Assembly: GCF_029335485.1 (NCBI RefSeq)
Contig: NZ_JARJLM010000163.1
Span: 1 to 64,000, forward strand
Source: Cupriavidus basilensis
GTDB lineage: Bacteria; Pseudomonadota; Gammaproteobacteria; Burkholderiales; Burkholderiaceae
Direction of reading: 5' to 3'
DNA length: 64,000 nt
Positions 35,771 to 45,141 of this stretch are shown here, piece by piece. A program made the translations under genes and the position numbers. The notes beneath the pieces were generated by a model, which was not told where the DNA came from, ran no database searches, and saw only the letters and a list, made by a program, of their open reading frames with translations. Position 1 is the stretch's first letter. Each line of letters opens with the position of its first letter.

Positions 35771-36694
35771 ATGGAGCTTAGACAACTGCGTCAATTCGTT
35801 GTGCTGGCCGAAGAACTCAGCTTCAGCGCTGCCGCGCAGCGCCTGTTCATGGCTCAGCCGGCGCTATCGGTAGCGATCCGCAAGTTGGAAGAGGAGATCG
35901 AAACGCCACTCTTTCTGCGCGGCTCCCGCGGCGTGCGGCTCACGCCAGCTGGGGAAGCCGCACTCGAAGCCACCCGGCGTTGCCTTAACTCAGCCGGAGG
36001 AATCAAGGAGGCCGCGCGCTTGGCTGCGGCCGGCGAGCTGGGCACACTGCGAATCGGCTTCAGTGGTTCGGTGACATTGCGTCTGCTGCCTGGTCTCGTT
36101 CAGACCTTCAGCCGACGGTATCCAGACGTGAAACTGGAATTGCGGGAAGGCACCAACCTCGAATTGCTCACATTGGTGGAAGCAGGAACGCTGGATCTTG
36201 GCTTTGTTCGCGTTCCTGCCAGCCGACCGCCCGACTTGCGCTTCCAGTTGGTCGAGGAAGACTGCCTGTGCCTCGCCCTGCCCCGCAGCCATGCCCTCGC
36301 CAAGAAGGCCTCCATCCCTCTGGCTGCGCTGGAAGGGCAGCCCTTCATTGGCTACGCGCCTTCCCCCGTGGGTGGCTTACACTCGGCGGTAAATTTGGTG
36401 CTGCAACGCGCGGGCGTTGCGCCACGCATCACCCAGGAAGCCGTACAGGTGCAGACCGCATTGGGACTCGTGGCCAGCGGACTGGGCGTGGCCATGGTGC
36501 CCGCCGCCAATACGCCCTACCAGCGCTCCTCAGGCGCAGTGTTTCGTCCTATCGCCGATCTACCGGCGGATGCCCGCATAGGCATCGCCCTTGCGCACCA
36601 CAGCCGCAATGACAGCCCGGTCATGCAGCGGTTTCTTGAGATATCTGCCATGCGGGCCAACGTGGAACCAAGGCGCAAAACTGGAGTGGCATAG
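35771..36694 (+). CDS. LysR-family regulator of the CoA operon
   Basis: 307 residues from the ATG giving MELRQLRQFVVLAEELSFS; the 26 residues upstream in frame cover the promoter and palindrome and are rejected. HTH at about 15-35 (SAAAQRLFMAQPALSVAIRK), effector domain with LRIGFSGSVTLRLLPGLV and LDLGFVRVP, resembling CbnR/BenM-like aromatic or organic-acid regulators. It is divergent from the nine-gene degradation operon beginning at 35632. Activation of that operon by a pathway intermediate is the expected role. Confidence 0.88.
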   Translation: MELRQLRQFVVLAEELSFSAAAQRLFMAQPALSVAIRKLEEEIETPLFLRGSRGVRLTPAGEAALEATRRCLNSAGGIKEAARLAAAGELGTLRIGFSGSVTLRLLPGLVQTFSRRYPDVKLELREGTNLELLTLVEAGTLDLGFVRVPASRPPDLRFQLVEEDCLCLALPRSHALAKKASIPLAALEGQPFIGYAPSPVGGLHSAVNLVLQRAGVAPRITQEAVQVQTALGLVASGLGVAMVPAANTPYQRSSGAVFRPIADLPADARIGIALAHHSRNDSPVMQRFLEISAMRANVEPRRKTGVA

Positions 36695-36842
36695 CGGTGA
36701 CGCTATTTCACCGAACCGCGCGAATCAAACGCCTCCGGCCCATGCCAGAGGATGCGGGAGCCAGTCGCTACGCGGCAGCCCACGAACGGAGACTGGAGGT
36801 GGCATCGGCTTGCAGCGGTCTCATCGCGGGCGATACTTGGAG

Positions 36843-37184
36843 ATGTCAGTCAAACAGCCGACTGAGGAGACCCCCGAGGTGACAAACACGAAGTCCTTGC
36901 AGCTTCAGGCCAACGCCCTCGCCACCACGCTGGACGGCACACCCGGTTCCCTCTTGGCACTCGCGCATGCGGGCTACCGCCAATGGACAAAGGCCCGACA
37001 CCTGAATTACCCGCCCGCGCGGCGCGACGAGTTGCTGCGAGAGATCCTGCATTTCTGCGCAGATACGCATCTGCTCGAGTGCCCGCCCGAACACCAGTGC
37101 CGTCCACAGGCGATAACGGACATGCGGGACGCCCGCTATCCGCGCTACGCACGGCACAGGGTGTCGACGCACCGCATGCGATGA
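36843..37184 (+). CDS. Hypothetical protein
   Basis: 113 residues if started at the ATG giving MSVKQPTEETPEVTNTKSLQ. The central part (LLALAHAGYRQWTKARHLNY, then RRDELLREILHFCADTH) is charged and helical and looks like coding sequence, while the tail is rich in Arg, Tyr and Pro. No domain is recognised and the opposite strand is also open over much of the stretch. A nine-base C run follows just after the stop. It precedes the recombinase-like gene at 37276 and might be linked to it. Confidence 0.45.
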   Translation: MSVKQPTEETPEVTNTKSLQLQANALATTLDGTPGSLLALAHAGYRQWTKARHLNYPPARRDELLREILHFCADTHLLECPPEHQCRPQAITDMRDARYPRYARHRVSTHRMR

Positions 37185-37275
37185 GTTTCCCCCCCCCTCC
37201 TTCCTGGGAGCCAATGCCGCCTCGCAGAGGCGGTAAGGTGTCGGGCAGCCTGGTTTTCAGTATATAAATACTGGC

Positions 37276-38196
37276 ATGGACAGATTTGACCGCCTCTGGC
37301 TAACCAATCCCACTCTTGCCTATGCAGACTGGCAAGCTCGCGAGGCCGCCGGCGTGGACCGGCGCCCGTTCTCCGCACGGTCCATCGTCCAGCACGAGGC
37401 GATGTTCGAACGCTTCCGACGGCACCTGCTGGCGGCCGGAGTCACCCTGGCCACCTTCGGCTCCGACCACATCGATGCCTTCTGGCAAGCGCCGGAGGCC
37501 GAATGCTACACCGCTGCGACCCGCATGCGATACCTGAAGCTGCTCGACAGGCTGTGCCGCCACCTGGTGGCCATCGGCGTGCGCGAGGGTAATCCTGCCG
37601 AGAAATTGGTACGCGACGGCCAGTGGCCACAAGACGATCCCCTGCCGATCTTCCTCCCGGAAGACGCCGATGGCCAGCTGCAGGCCCATGTTCAGCCGCA
37701 CGCCGGCGACGATCTGGCAGCGATCCGCAGCCGGGCCATCGTCGCCTTTTTTCTCGGCACCGGCGTCACGGTTGCAGAGGGCCGATCTGCCGAGGTGGCC
37801 GACCTGCAGCCCGCGGCCGCGCCGCCCTATCTGCATGTTCCCGCGCACGGCGCGCCTGATGCCCGCACCGTGCATCTGGACGCGTTCGCCGTTCCCATCC
37901 TTTCGGCCTGGCTCGTACGTCGCGCCACCCTGCCGATCGCCAGCGATCTCTTGTTCTCGCTCAAGGCCGGCGGCACGCCGATTACGGAGATGAGCCTGGG
38001 CAAGATCGTGCGCGCCGCGCTGGAAACCATCGCTTTCGAGGCGGACGACATGAGCCCCCGAATCCTGCGCAATACATTCTGCCGGCGCCAGCTGCTCGCT
38101 GGCCGCTCGAGCGAGGACGTCAGCAAGTTGATGGGCTTGGTCAGCTCAAGGACCTGCGACCGAATTGCCGCCACTCGAATAAGCGTCGGCGCATGA
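37276..38196 (+). CDS. Tyrosine-recombinase-like protein with degenerate active site
   Basis: 306 residues. The fold of XerC/XerD-like integrases is recognisable: SAM-like N-terminal helices (YLKLLDRLCRHLVAIGVREG), then RSRAIVAFFLGTGVTVAEG and a C-terminal SPRILRNTFCRRQLLAGRSS with EDVSKLMGLVS. Catalytic positions are changed: the first Arg (family GLRVSE) is Thr, the HxLRH box reads RILRN, the following Gly-His is Gly-Leu, and no nucleophilic Tyr is found after it. The reading frame is otherwise intact, so it may survive as a DNA-binding protein without recombinase activity, or be early in decay. No attachment site was found. Confidence 0.7.
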   Translation: MDRFDRLWLTNPTLAYADWQAREAAGVDRRPFSARSIVQHEAMFERFRRHLLAAGVTLATFGSDHIDAFWQAPEAECYTAATRMRYLKLLDRLCRHLVAIGVREGNPAEKLVRDGQWPQDDPLPIFLPEDADGQLQAHVQPHAGDDLAAIRSRAIVAFFLGTGVTVAEGRSAEVADLQPAAAPPYLHVPAHGAPDARTVHLDAFAVPILSAWLVRRATLPIASDLLFSLKAGGTPITEMSLGKIVRAALETIAFEADDMSPRILRNTFCRRQLLAGRSSEDVSKLMGLVSSRTCDRIAATRISVGA

Positions 38197-38325
38197 TCGA
38201 ACCTGCAGCAGTGTTGAAAACACGACGGTGGATCACAGTTTGCCTGGATTTTGCTATCCTCCACTCAGCGCCAATGCCGCCGGCACGCTGGCGCCTCACT
38301 TAATCGACAACGAGTACCCGTCCAT

Positions 38326-38757
38326 ATGGCAACCAAAACTAAACCTGTCGCGAAGAACGCCACGCCAGTGGCCAAAAAAGTAGCACCGGCCAAGAAGGCG
38401 GCACCGGCCAAGAAGACCGCAGCAGCAGTTGCACCCGTCGCCAAACCACTGGCGGAGAAGTTCAACAAGTCCAGCCTGCTCGCCCACTTGGTCGCAAAGA
38501 CCGAGCTGGACGTCAAGACCGTGAAGACCGTGTTGGCTCATCTGGAAAACACAGTCCTGAGCGCCGTGCACAAGAAGGGCGCAGGCGAGTTCACCCTTCC
38601 CGGCCTGTTCAAGGTGGTGGCCACCCAAGTGCCAGCAACCAAGAAGCGTTTCGGCAAGAACCCATTCACCGGTGTCGACCAGTGGTTTGCAGCCAAGCCG
38701 GCGACTGTGAAGGTAAAGGTCCGCCCGCTGAAGAAACTGAAGGACGCGGCCCTGTAG
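38326..38757 (+). CDS. HU-family histone-like protein with Ala/Lys/Pro-rich N-terminal extension
   Basis: 143 residues from ATG at 38326. Residues about 1-45 are a basic, low-complexity tail with repeated PAKKAAP/PAKKTAA units, like histone H1-type tails of Burkholderiales proteins. The remaining 95 residues resemble an HU/IHF domain: FNKSSLLAHLVAKTELDVKT, GAGEFTLPGLFKV and the arm region KKRFGKNPFTG. It probably coats and bends DNA non-specifically. The product is small and highly charged, and no operon partner is evident. Confidence 0.82.
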   Translation: MATKTKPVAKNATPVAKKVAPAKKAAPAKKTAAAVAPVAKPLAEKFNKSSLLAHLVAKTELDVKTVKTVLAHLENTVLSAVHKKGAGEFTLPGLFKVVATQVPATKKRFGKNPFTGVDQWFAAKPATVKVKVRPLKKLKDAAL

Positions 38758-38802
38758 GCGCATCAGACCTCCCGGACGAAGGCAGGCTATCTCCTCGAGG
38801 AG

Positions 38803-39099
38803 TTGGACATCGTCGACATAGATAGCCTGGTTTTCCAGTGTCCCGCTGATGCCGTCGGGAATCTGTGGCGAATCGAGTTCGATCTCGCCTCACCTCCGGC
38901 CTGGCGCGTGTTCGCGCAGTTCACAGCAAGGAACTACTACGACCCCGAAGTAAGTGCCCAGCCCGCGCAGTTCCACGTCCAGACGCGCGCGCTGGACGGA
39001 ACCGCCCTGCAGCCTGACCTATTCGGAAGAACTGGCATGAGCTACCGCATCGAGTATGCACATCGCACCTTCAGAGCCGACGGTAGCGAGTTCGGATGA
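38803..39099 (+). CDS. Hypothetical protein
   Basis: 98 residues from a TTG four bases after GAGGA. The same frame runs open back to the HU stop, and the sequence just before the TTG (GYLLEELDIVDI) also looks coding, so the start may be further upstream at an unusual codon. The product (FRIEF-like strands such as GNLWRIEFDLASPPAWRVFA) is acidic, soluble and has no known domain. It is tail to tail with the rhamnonate dehydratase gene, four bases away. Confidence 0.4.
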   Translation: MDIVDIDSLVFQCPADAVGNLWRIEFDLASPPAWRVFAQFTARNYYDPEVSAQPAQFHVQTRALDGTALQPDLFGRTGMSYRIEYAHRTFRADGSEFG

Positions 39100-39102
39100 G
39101 TC

Positions 39103-40290
39103 TCATCGCCCGAAGGGCCGATGCAAATGCAGCTCAGGGTTGAGGCGCACGCCGAAGCCGGGCGCATCCAGTGCAGAGACCTTTATGCGCCCGTTCACCG
39201 GCACTGGTTCGTCAAGCAATTGCGGATGGAACATCGGTACGATCTCGTCCGCGCCAGGCGACATGTTCAGGAATTCAGCAAACGGACTGTTGTGCCGCGT
39301 GATGACGAAGTGATAGCTGTAGACCGACGAGCCGTGAGGGACAACCAGCTTTCCATGCGCATCGGCCAATGCCGCGATCTTTACCAGCTCAGTAATGCCG
39401 CCGCACCAGCCGACATCCGGTTGCAGGATGTCGCAGCATTCCATTTCCAGCAACATGCGAAAGCCCCAGCGCGTAGCCTCATGTTCCCCGGTGCTCACGA
39501 GCATGCCGCGCGGTACATTGCGGCGTAGCTCGGCGTAGCCCCAGTAATCGTCGGGCGGCAAGGCCTCCTCGATCCACTTCATCCCGAACTCGTTGTAGGC
39601 GGACTGAGCGAGACGGGTAGCATAGTCGACATCCAGGCTCATCCAGCAGTCGTACATCAGCCAGAAATCCGGACCGCATTTTTTACGCATGTCAGCGAGC
39701 AATTCCAGATTCTTCCTCAGGCCCTCCTTGCCTTCCGCAGGGCCGTGGTGCAACGGCATCTTGCCGCCGATGAAGCCTTGCTGTTTGGCGAAGTCGGGCC
39801 GCGCGCCAGTCATATAGAACTGAAGTTCATCACGCACCGGACCGCCAAGCAGCGCGTGAACAGGCTCCTTGCGGACCTTGGCCAACAGGTCCCACAGCGC
39901 CAAGTCCACACCCGAGATGGCGTTGAGGACGATGCCCTTGCGTCCGTAGTAAAGTGTTGCGTTGAACATCTGGTCCCAGATTTTCTCGATGTCCGTCACC
40001 TTCTGGCCCTCGATGAAGCGGGCGAGGTGGTTCTCGACAATCCAGCAGCCGAGGTCGCCGCCTGTCGTGACAGCAAAGCCCACGGTGCCATCGCTCGCTT
40101 CGAGCTCCACCACCAGCGTGCCAAGCACGTTGAGGCCGAAGCTCCGGCGGCTCTGCCGGTACTCGGGGTACTTGGACATTGGCGTGGCAATGTGATTGTC
40201 GATCCAGTGACCGTCACCTTGGTCGTGATAGTCGGCGCCAGCGCCGCGCAGGGTGAAAGCGCGAACGTGCTTGATGGTAGGCATGGACAT
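39103..40290 (-). CDS. L-rhamnonate dehydratase (enolase superfamily, MR family)
   Basis: 395 residues, the length usual for RhmD. The N-terminal cap has [20 protein letters not shown], a signature of L-rhamnonate dehydratases. The barrel holds metal ligands in [12 protein letters not shown] and [16 protein letters not shown] and the GEHE segment, with catalytic His in [13 protein letters not shown]. It dehydrates L-rhamnonate to 2-keto-3-deoxy-L-rhamnonate. It is the distal gene of a minus-strand operon that also encodes an MFS carrier, an SDR and a diketo-acid hydrolase, consistent with the non-phosphorylative pathway. L-fuconate or L-lyxonate are possible secondary substrates. Confidence 0.88.
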   Translation of the reverse strand: MSMPTIKHVRAFTLRGAGADYHDQGDGHWIDNHIATPMSKYPEYRQSRRSFGLNVLGTLVVELEASDGTVGFAVTTGGDLGCWIVENHLARFIEGQKVTDIEKIWDQMFNATLYYGRKGIVLNAISGVDLALWDLLAKVRKEPVHALLGGPVRDELQFYMTGARPDFAKQQGFIGGKMPLHHGPAEGKEGLRKNLELLADMRKKCGPDFWLMYDCWMSLDVDYATRLAQSAYNEFGMKWIEEALPPDDYWGYAELRRNVPRGMLVSTGEHEATRWGFRMLLEMECCDILQPDVGWCGGITELVKIAALADAHGKLVVPHGSSVYSYHFVITRHNSPFAEFLNMSPGADEIVPMFHPQLLDEPVPVNGRIKVSALDAPGFGVRLNPELHLHRPFGR

Positions 40291-40353
40291 TTGGGAACTC
40301 CTGCAAAATGCTCGGTTGTTTGGTCGGAGGTGGTCGGGGCGAGCGGCTTGGGT

Positions 40354-41670
40354 TCAAGCCGAGTGTGTTCCGGGATTTGCCACGGAAGTGGCAGCACTCG
40401 GGCTGCGGAGTTTCAGGAACAGCAGTGCGCCGATCGCGGTGGTGATAGCGAGAAGATTGAGCCCGGCACTCGGCGATGCGAAGGCCTGCTCCGCCCATGT
40501 CTTGACATTCGGCGCGACAAATCCGCCGAGTGCGCCGAGCGAATTGATCAGAGCGATGCCGCCAGCAGCCGCGGCCCCACCCAGGTAGTTTGTCGGGAAG
40601 GTCCAGAACAGCGGCTGCACCCCGATGAAGCCAGCGGCCGCGAAGCACAGGGCAATCAGCGCGACTGTCGGAGATGCCGCATTGACGGAGAGCGCGATGC
40701 CGGCGGCCGCCACGGCCAGCGTGGCAAGCGCGATGCGCTCATGGTGTCCGTGCCGCTCGGCCATTCGCGGAAGGAAGTAGGCCGCCGCGAGCGCACAGAC
40801 CCAGGGGATCGCCGTTACCAGGCCGACTTCGAAGCCGACCTTCTTACCCAGCAGCGCTGCCACTTGCGTCGGCAGGTAGAACACCACGCCATACACACTG
40901 ACCTGAATCAGGAAGTAGATGAGCGATAGGAACAGCACCCGGCCGTTGCCCAACGCGCGCAATACCGTGCTCGGTCCATGCGAGGATTTGATTTGCTCTT
41001 CGCTATCGATGGCCGAAGCGAGGACATCGCGCTCGGCGGGGGACAGCCATTTCGCATCACGTGGGGTGTTGTCGAGATACCAGTACGCCCACACGCCCAC
41101 AATCGTCGCGAGCAGCCCTTCGACCATGAAAAGCCATTGCCAGCCCTTGAAGCCCAGCAGACCATCGAGCTCGAGCAGCATGCCAGAGAGGGGGCTGCCG
41201 AAGATGAATGCGAGGGGCGCGCCAAAGTAGAACATCCCCATCACGCGAGTGCGTGCACGCGCCGGGAACCACTTCGTCAAATAGTAGATGACGCCGGGAA
41301 AGAATCCCGCCTCCGCAACCCCTAGCAGGAAGCGCAGCGCATAAAAGCCGGTTTCGCTGTGGACAAACATCAGGGCAGCGGAGACCAGTCCCCACGTCAC
41401 CATGATCCGCGACATCCAGATGCGGGCGCCAACGCGGTGCATGATCAGATTGCTCGGCACTTCGAGTAACGCGTAGCCGAGAAAGAACACACCGGCACCG
41501 AGTGCGAACATTGCATCGGAGATGCCGGTGTCGAGCTGGAAAGCCTTCTTTGCGAAGCCGACGTTGGCGCGGTCCAGAAAGGCAAGCACGTACATCAGCA
41601 GTAGAAATGGCACCAGGCGTACGATCGCCTTGGCGGTTACCGACTCAAGGGCCGGACGATGGGCAGTCAT
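40354..41670 (-). CDS. MFS transporter, anion:cation symporter family
   Basis: 438 residues with 12 predicted membrane helices. [20 protein letters not shown] in the first loop and [19 protein letters not shown] in helix 4 are typical of the ACS family (RhmT, GudP, 4-hydroxyphenylacetate and phthalate carriers). It is most likely a proton symporter for L-rhamnonate or a related sugar acid, as inferred from the neighbouring dehydratase gene 63 bases downstream. Confidence 0.9.
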   Translation of the reverse strand: MTAHRPALESVTAKAIVRLVPFLLLMYVLAFLDRANVGFAKKAFQLDTGISDAMFALGAGVFFLGYALLEVPSNLIMHRVGARIWMSRIMVTWGLVSAALMFVHSETGFYALRFLLGVAEAGFFPGVIYYLTKWFPARARTRVMGMFYFGAPLAFIFGSPLSGMLLELDGLLGFKGWQWLFMVEGLLATIVGVWAYWYLDNTPRDAKWLSPAERDVLASAIDSEEQIKSSHGPSTVLRALGNGRVLFLSLIYFLIQVSVYGVVFYLPTQVAALLGKKVGFEVGLVTAIPWVCALAAAYFLPRMAERHGHHERIALATLAVAAAGIALSVNAASPTVALIALCFAAAGFIGVQPLFWTFPTNYLGGAAAAGGIALINSLGALGGFVAPNVKTWAEQAFASPSAGLNLLAITTAIGALLFLKLRSPSAATSVANPGTHSA

Positions 41671-41772
41671 GATGTGCGTCTCCTGGGCGCGGCGGCCTTG
41701 CAGGCCCGCGCGCGCCTTTTATTGTTTGGTACATGGAATCCCGGCCTGACTGACGCAGGCCTGCGTCCAGGC

Positions 41773-42525
41773 TCAGTAGGTGGCGCGCCCGCCAGAGAGG
41801 TCGAACACGGCCCCGGTGCTGAACGCGCAATCTTCGGTTGTCAGCCAGGTGATCATCGAGGCGGCCTCGTCAACTTCAAGGAAGCGCCCCATGGGGATCT
41901 TGGACAGCATGAACTCGATGTGTTCGGCTTTCATCGAATTGAAGATCGGCGTCTTGGCAGCGGCAGGCGTAACCGCGTTAACCAGTACGCCGCTCTTAGC
42001 CAATTCCTTGCCGAGTGATTTGGTCAGCCCGATCAGGCCAGCCTTGGAAGCGCTGTAGTGTGAGGCGTTGGGGTTGCCCTCCTTGCCGGCCACAGATGCG
42101 ATGTTGACAATGCGTCCGTAGGCCTGTTTGATCATCTGAGGCGCGACGGCGCGGCACGTCAGGTAGCTGCCGATCAGGTTCACCTCGATCACGCGGCGCC
42201 ACACATCTGGTTCCAGTTCCCATGTCGAGCCGTTGCCGCCCGTGATCCCAGCGCTGTTGACCAGGGCATCGATGCGGCCGAGCTTGCCTAGAGTCGCCTT
42301 CGTGGCGGCATCGACAGATGCTTCGTCAGTCAGTTCAACCACTTCAGTGTTGACCTTGCCGAATTGGGCCAGGGCGTTACGAGCCGTGGTGAGCTGGACT
42401 TCGTTGATATCCCACAGTGCCACCTCGGCGCCCGACCTCAGCATGCGTTCCGCGACGGCGTATCCGATGCCCTGAGCGCCGCCAGTGACGATGGCCACGC
42501 GGCCTTTCATGTCGAGCTGGTTCAT
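41773..42525 (-). CDS. SDR-family dehydrogenase, 2-keto-3-deoxy-L-rhamnonate 4-dehydrogenase-like
   Basis: 250 residues from the ATG overlapping the hydrolase stop by four bases. Classical SDR motifs are TGGAQGIGYAV, LVNSAGI, the Ser of NIASVAGKEG and YSASKAG. ALWDINEVQ places Asp at the end of the second strand, indicating NAD. In the LRA5-LRA6 branch this enzyme oxidises 2-keto-3-deoxy-L-rhamnonate to the 2,4-diketo acid, the substrate of the next enzyme. Assigned by neighbourhood plus family; other sugar-acid SDRs would look the same. Confidence 0.82.
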   Translation of the reverse strand: MNQLDMKGRVAIVTGGAQGIGYAVAERMLRSGAEVALWDINEVQLTTARNALAQFGKVNTEVVELTDEASVDAATKATLGKLGRIDALVNSAGITGGNGSTWELEPDVWRRVIEVNLIGSYLTCRAVAPQMIKQAYGRIVNIASVAGKEGNPNASHYSASKAGLIGLTKSLGKELAKSGVLVNAVTPAAAKTPIFNSMKAEHIEFMLSKIPMGRFLEVDEAASMITWLTTEDCAFSTGAVFDLSGGRATY

Positions 42526-43385
42526 TGTGCGCCCTCCACATTGGCAGGCACAGTGCGCTGGCGCTGCTCGCCGAGCCCAGTGATGCCGAGCCGCATGACC
42601 TGGCCCGCGCCGAGATAGACTGGAACGGGCTTCTGGCCGAGGCCCACGCCCGGAGGTGTGCCGGTGGAGATCACATCGCCCGGCTGCAGGCTCATGAAAT
42701 GGCTGATATAGGAGACCAGCGTCGGCACGTCGAAGATCATCGTGCTCGTGTTTCCATTCTGGTAGCACTTGCCGTCTACCTCTAGCCAGAGTGCAAGCGC
42801 CTGCGCGTCGGGGACTTCGTCCCTGGTCACCAGCCAGGGGCCCATCGGGCCAAATGTGTCGCAGCTCTTGCCCTTGTCCCACTGGCCGCCGCGTTCGAGT
42901 TGGTAGGCGCGCTCCGAAACATCGTTGACGATGCAATAGCCGGCCACGTGGTCCAGCGCATCCGCCTTCGACACATATCGCGCGGTCTTTCCGATCACCA
43001 CTCCGAGTTCCACTTCCCAGTCGACCTTCTCAGCGCGGGGCGGGATTTCGACGTCGTCATTGGGGCCCACGATTGCGCTGGTGGCTTTCATGAACAGCAC
43101 CGGCTCGGTCGGTATCGCCATATTGGATTCCGCCGCATGGTCGGAATAGTTCAGGCCGACGCAAACCATCTTGCCCACCGCGCCAACGCAAGGGCCAACG
43201 CGGGGCAAGCCCTCCACTAGCGGCAGGGTCGCCGGATCTATGGCCGCCAGGCGTGCCACCGATTCAGGGGAAATGGTGGCGCCCGTGACATCGGGAATGT
43301 GGGCGGAAAGATCGCGGATGCGGCCCCGTTCATCGACCATCCCTGGCCGTTCCTGGCCTGCCGCGCCATAGCGGATCAGCTTCAT
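42522..43385 (-). CDS. FAH-family hydrolase, 2,4-diketo-3-deoxy-L-rhamnonate hydrolase-like
   Basis: 287 residues from the ATG after AGGAGACACA. FAH signatures: VCVGLNYSDHAAE, EPVLFMKATSAIVGP, the metal-binding VDWEVELGVVIG, CDTFGPMGPWLVT and ISTGTPPGVGLGQ. Length and the N-terminal MKLIRYGAAGQERPG match the ureidoglycolate-lyase-like/LRA6 subgroup. In this context it cleaves 2,4-diketo-3-deoxy-L-rhamnonate to pyruvate and L-lactate. First gene of the operon, divergent from the LysR gene. Confidence 0.85.
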   Translation of the reverse strand: MKLIRYGAAGQERPGMVDERGRIRDLSAHIPDVTGATISPESVARLAAIDPATLPLVEGLPRVGPCVGAVGKMVCVGLNYSDHAAESNMAIPTEPVLFMKATSAIVGPNDDVEIPPRAEKVDWEVELGVVIGKTARYVSKADALDHVAGYCIVNDVSERAYQLERGGQWDKGKSCDTFGPMGPWLVTRDEVPDAQALALWLEVDGKCYQNGNTSTMIFDVPTLVSYISHFMSLQPGDVISTGTPPGVGLGQKPVPVYLGAGQVMRLGITGLGEQRQRTVPANVEGAQ

Positions 43386-43469
43386 TGTGTCTCCTGTCTG
43401 TCGGTGTGGAATGCGTTGAACTGTATGTGGAGCCGCTATATCATTCCAATCGAAAGATACGAAGAAGCA

Positions 43470-43484
43470 ATTCCATTTTGGAAT
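43470..43484. promoter_or_regulatory. Palindromic LysR site before the sugar-acid regulator
   Basis: ATTCCA-TTT-TGGAAT is a perfect interrupted palindrome, 16 bases before the LysR start and 85 from the start of the divergent operon. An extra ATTCCA half-site lies at 43443-43448, 27 bases away, a spacing common for LysR activation sites. Confidence 0.55.
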
Positions 43485-43500
43485 ATGAAGGAGACTGGAA

Positions 43501-44445
43501 ATGCCGTTGACGCCCCGCTTGGTGAACCGTCTCAAACTCAAGCACTGGGCTCTCTTGAGTGCATTGAGCGACACACCCACGTTGAATCAGGCTGCGGCGC
43601 TCATCAATGTGACCCAGCCTTCCGCCACGAAGATGCTGGCGGATATCGAGCAAGCCTTTGGTTTCCCCATTTTTGAGCGTCACGCGCGCGGCATGCGGGC
43701 GACGCCGCTGGGGCAGGAGGTGGTGGCATACGCGCGGCAAACGCAGGCTAGCCTGGCTCGCTTTCTGGAGGATCTCGAAACCAAGCGGCGTGGCGGCCAT
43801 GGCCATCTCGTTCTCGGCGCGATCATGGGGGCGGCCCCGGATCTCGTCGCCGCGGCGGTGGCGGATATCAAGCGCGAACGGCCACGCCTGAACGTGCGAA
43901 TCCTTGGCGATACCAGTGACCAGATTGACGTTCTGCTGGAGAGGCACGAGATCGAACTCGCCGTGGGCCGATTCACCGGGCCGCTAGACCACAACAAGTT
44001 CGACTTCTCGGCGCTGTCCGACGAACCGCTACGCATCGTCGTTCGCAATGGACATCCGCTCGCGCAGTTTGAGCAACTGAATTGGGAAGAGTTGGTGCGC
44101 TGGCCATGGGTGCTACAGACACTGACCAGCCCGGCGCGCTTGATGTTGGAAGAGCAGTTCGCGCAGGCGCACGTGTCCACTCCGGAAGACGTGATCGAGT
44201 GCTCTTCGATTTTTGCAACCTTGCAACTCTTGCAGTCCGGTGACGCCGTCGCGATGTTGCCGGAATCGGTCGTGCGGGATCACGTCAGGGCAAGTTTGCT
44301 GGCAACGCTGCCGATCGTCATCGGGCTGGACTTGAAGGCATTCGGCGTGCTGACGCGCAAAGATGAGCCGCTCTCGGAAGTGGCGCAGAGATTTATCTCG
44401 CATCTTCAAGGCAGAGCAAAGTCGAAGGCGGCCGCGGGGCCATAA
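43501..44445 (+). CDS. LysR-family regulator of the sugar-acid operon (PcaQ/GbpR-like)
   Basis: 314 residues. HTH region NQAAALINVTQPSATKMLAD, followed by FPIFERHARGMRATPLGQEV, is characteristic of the PcaQ/GbpR/GalR-like LysR group. The effector domain holds LVLGAIMGAAPDLV and IELAVGRFTGPLDHNKF. It is divergent from the rhamnonate operon and has a palindrome just before its start, so it very likely controls those genes and itself. Confidence 0.88.
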   Translation: MPLTPRLVNRLKLKHWALLSALSDTPTLNQAAALINVTQPSATKMLADIEQAFGFPIFERHARGMRATPLGQEVVAYARQTQASLARFLEDLETKRRGGHGHLVLGAIMGAAPDLVAAAVADIKRERPRLNVRILGDTSDQIDVLLERHEIELAVGRFTGPLDHNKFDFSALSDEPLRIVVRNGHPLAQFEQLNWEELVRWPWVLQTLTSPARLMLEEQFAQAHVSTPEDVIECSSIFATLQLLQSGDAVAMLPESVVRDHVRASLLATLPIVIGLDLKAFGVLTRKDEPLSEVAQRFISHLQGRAKSKAAAGP

Positions 44446-44461
44446 GCGGTCGCGACGCTCA

Positions 44462-45028
44462 TCAAGCAAGCGGCGCGCGACCAGGAATAGTTACTGGGGG
44501 TAGAAGGGTGGGGAGAGTCCCCATACATCCACGGATGCTGGCAGATCCAATAGCCACGGCGACGACTCGCTGGACGTAGGCGGCGAGATGGGCAAGGGAC
44601 GAATTCATGCCGATCCCATGGTCTGTCTGAGAAATGCCGGACGGAACGTTTTCGGCAACGACCGTGACGACCGTACCGCCCGCTGCCACCTCCAGCACCC
44701 AGGGCATCGTCATCATCCCGGCGAAAGTCGGATCGGTCGAGGTACACTCGAACATCTGGACGATGCGCTGCTGCGGCACCAGCGCGACGAAGCTCCCGAC
44801 CACCACTTCCGCGTTGGCCGTTGACTTGCCAGGGGCCGAAGCGAAGGTGAATGTCATCTGGATCCGCCCGCCGATGCGCGGCTCGAAGACCTGGATCGCC
44901 ATAGTCGCACCTTCAGGCGCCGACCATTTCGCCATAGCCTCGCGCACCACGAAAGCCTGGTAGATCGCCGCGGGCGACGCCTTGATGAGTCTTGACGCCG
45001 CGTCGCGGCGCACCGTCGAAGGGGTCAT
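44462..45028 (-). CDS. SRPBCC/AHSA1-domain protein with altered C-terminus
   Basis: 188 residues from the ATG giving MTPSTVRRDAASRLIKASPAA. It shows the AHSA1-type START-like fold: IYQAFVVREAMAKWSAPEG, FEPRIGGRIQMTFTF and GMNSSLAHLAAYV. Such proteins normally end soon after that helix at about 155 residues; the last 33 residues here (Pro-rich, PTLLPPVTIPGR) look like readthrough into foreign sequence after a junction. The biochemical role is unknown; ligand or polyketide binding is typical of the fold. It neighbours a broken mobile-element gene, in keeping with a rearrangement. Confidence 0.75.
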   Translation of the reverse strand: MTPSTVRRDAASRLIKASPAAIYQAFVVREAMAKWSAPEGATMAIQVFEPRIGGRIQMTFTFASAPGKSTANAEVVVGSFVALVPQQRIVQMFECTSTDPTFAGMMTMPWVLEVAAGGTVVTVVAENVPSGISQTDHGIGMNSSLAHLAAYVQRVVAVAIGSASIRGCMGTLPTLLPPVTIPGRAPLA

Positions 45029-45141
45029 GGCTTTGCTCTCACAGTCAGCAGCGGTGAGCACCAAGAGAACAAAGGGGCGCATTGAAGCGCCCCAAAAACC
45101 GATCAGATGACGATCCGCCCCGCCAGCCGAGCATCGCGCGC

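Noticed and set aside
39745..40929. 394-residue plus-strand frame
   Set aside because: Antisense shadow of the rhamnonate dehydratase and MFS genes; composition is unnatural and no motif is seen.
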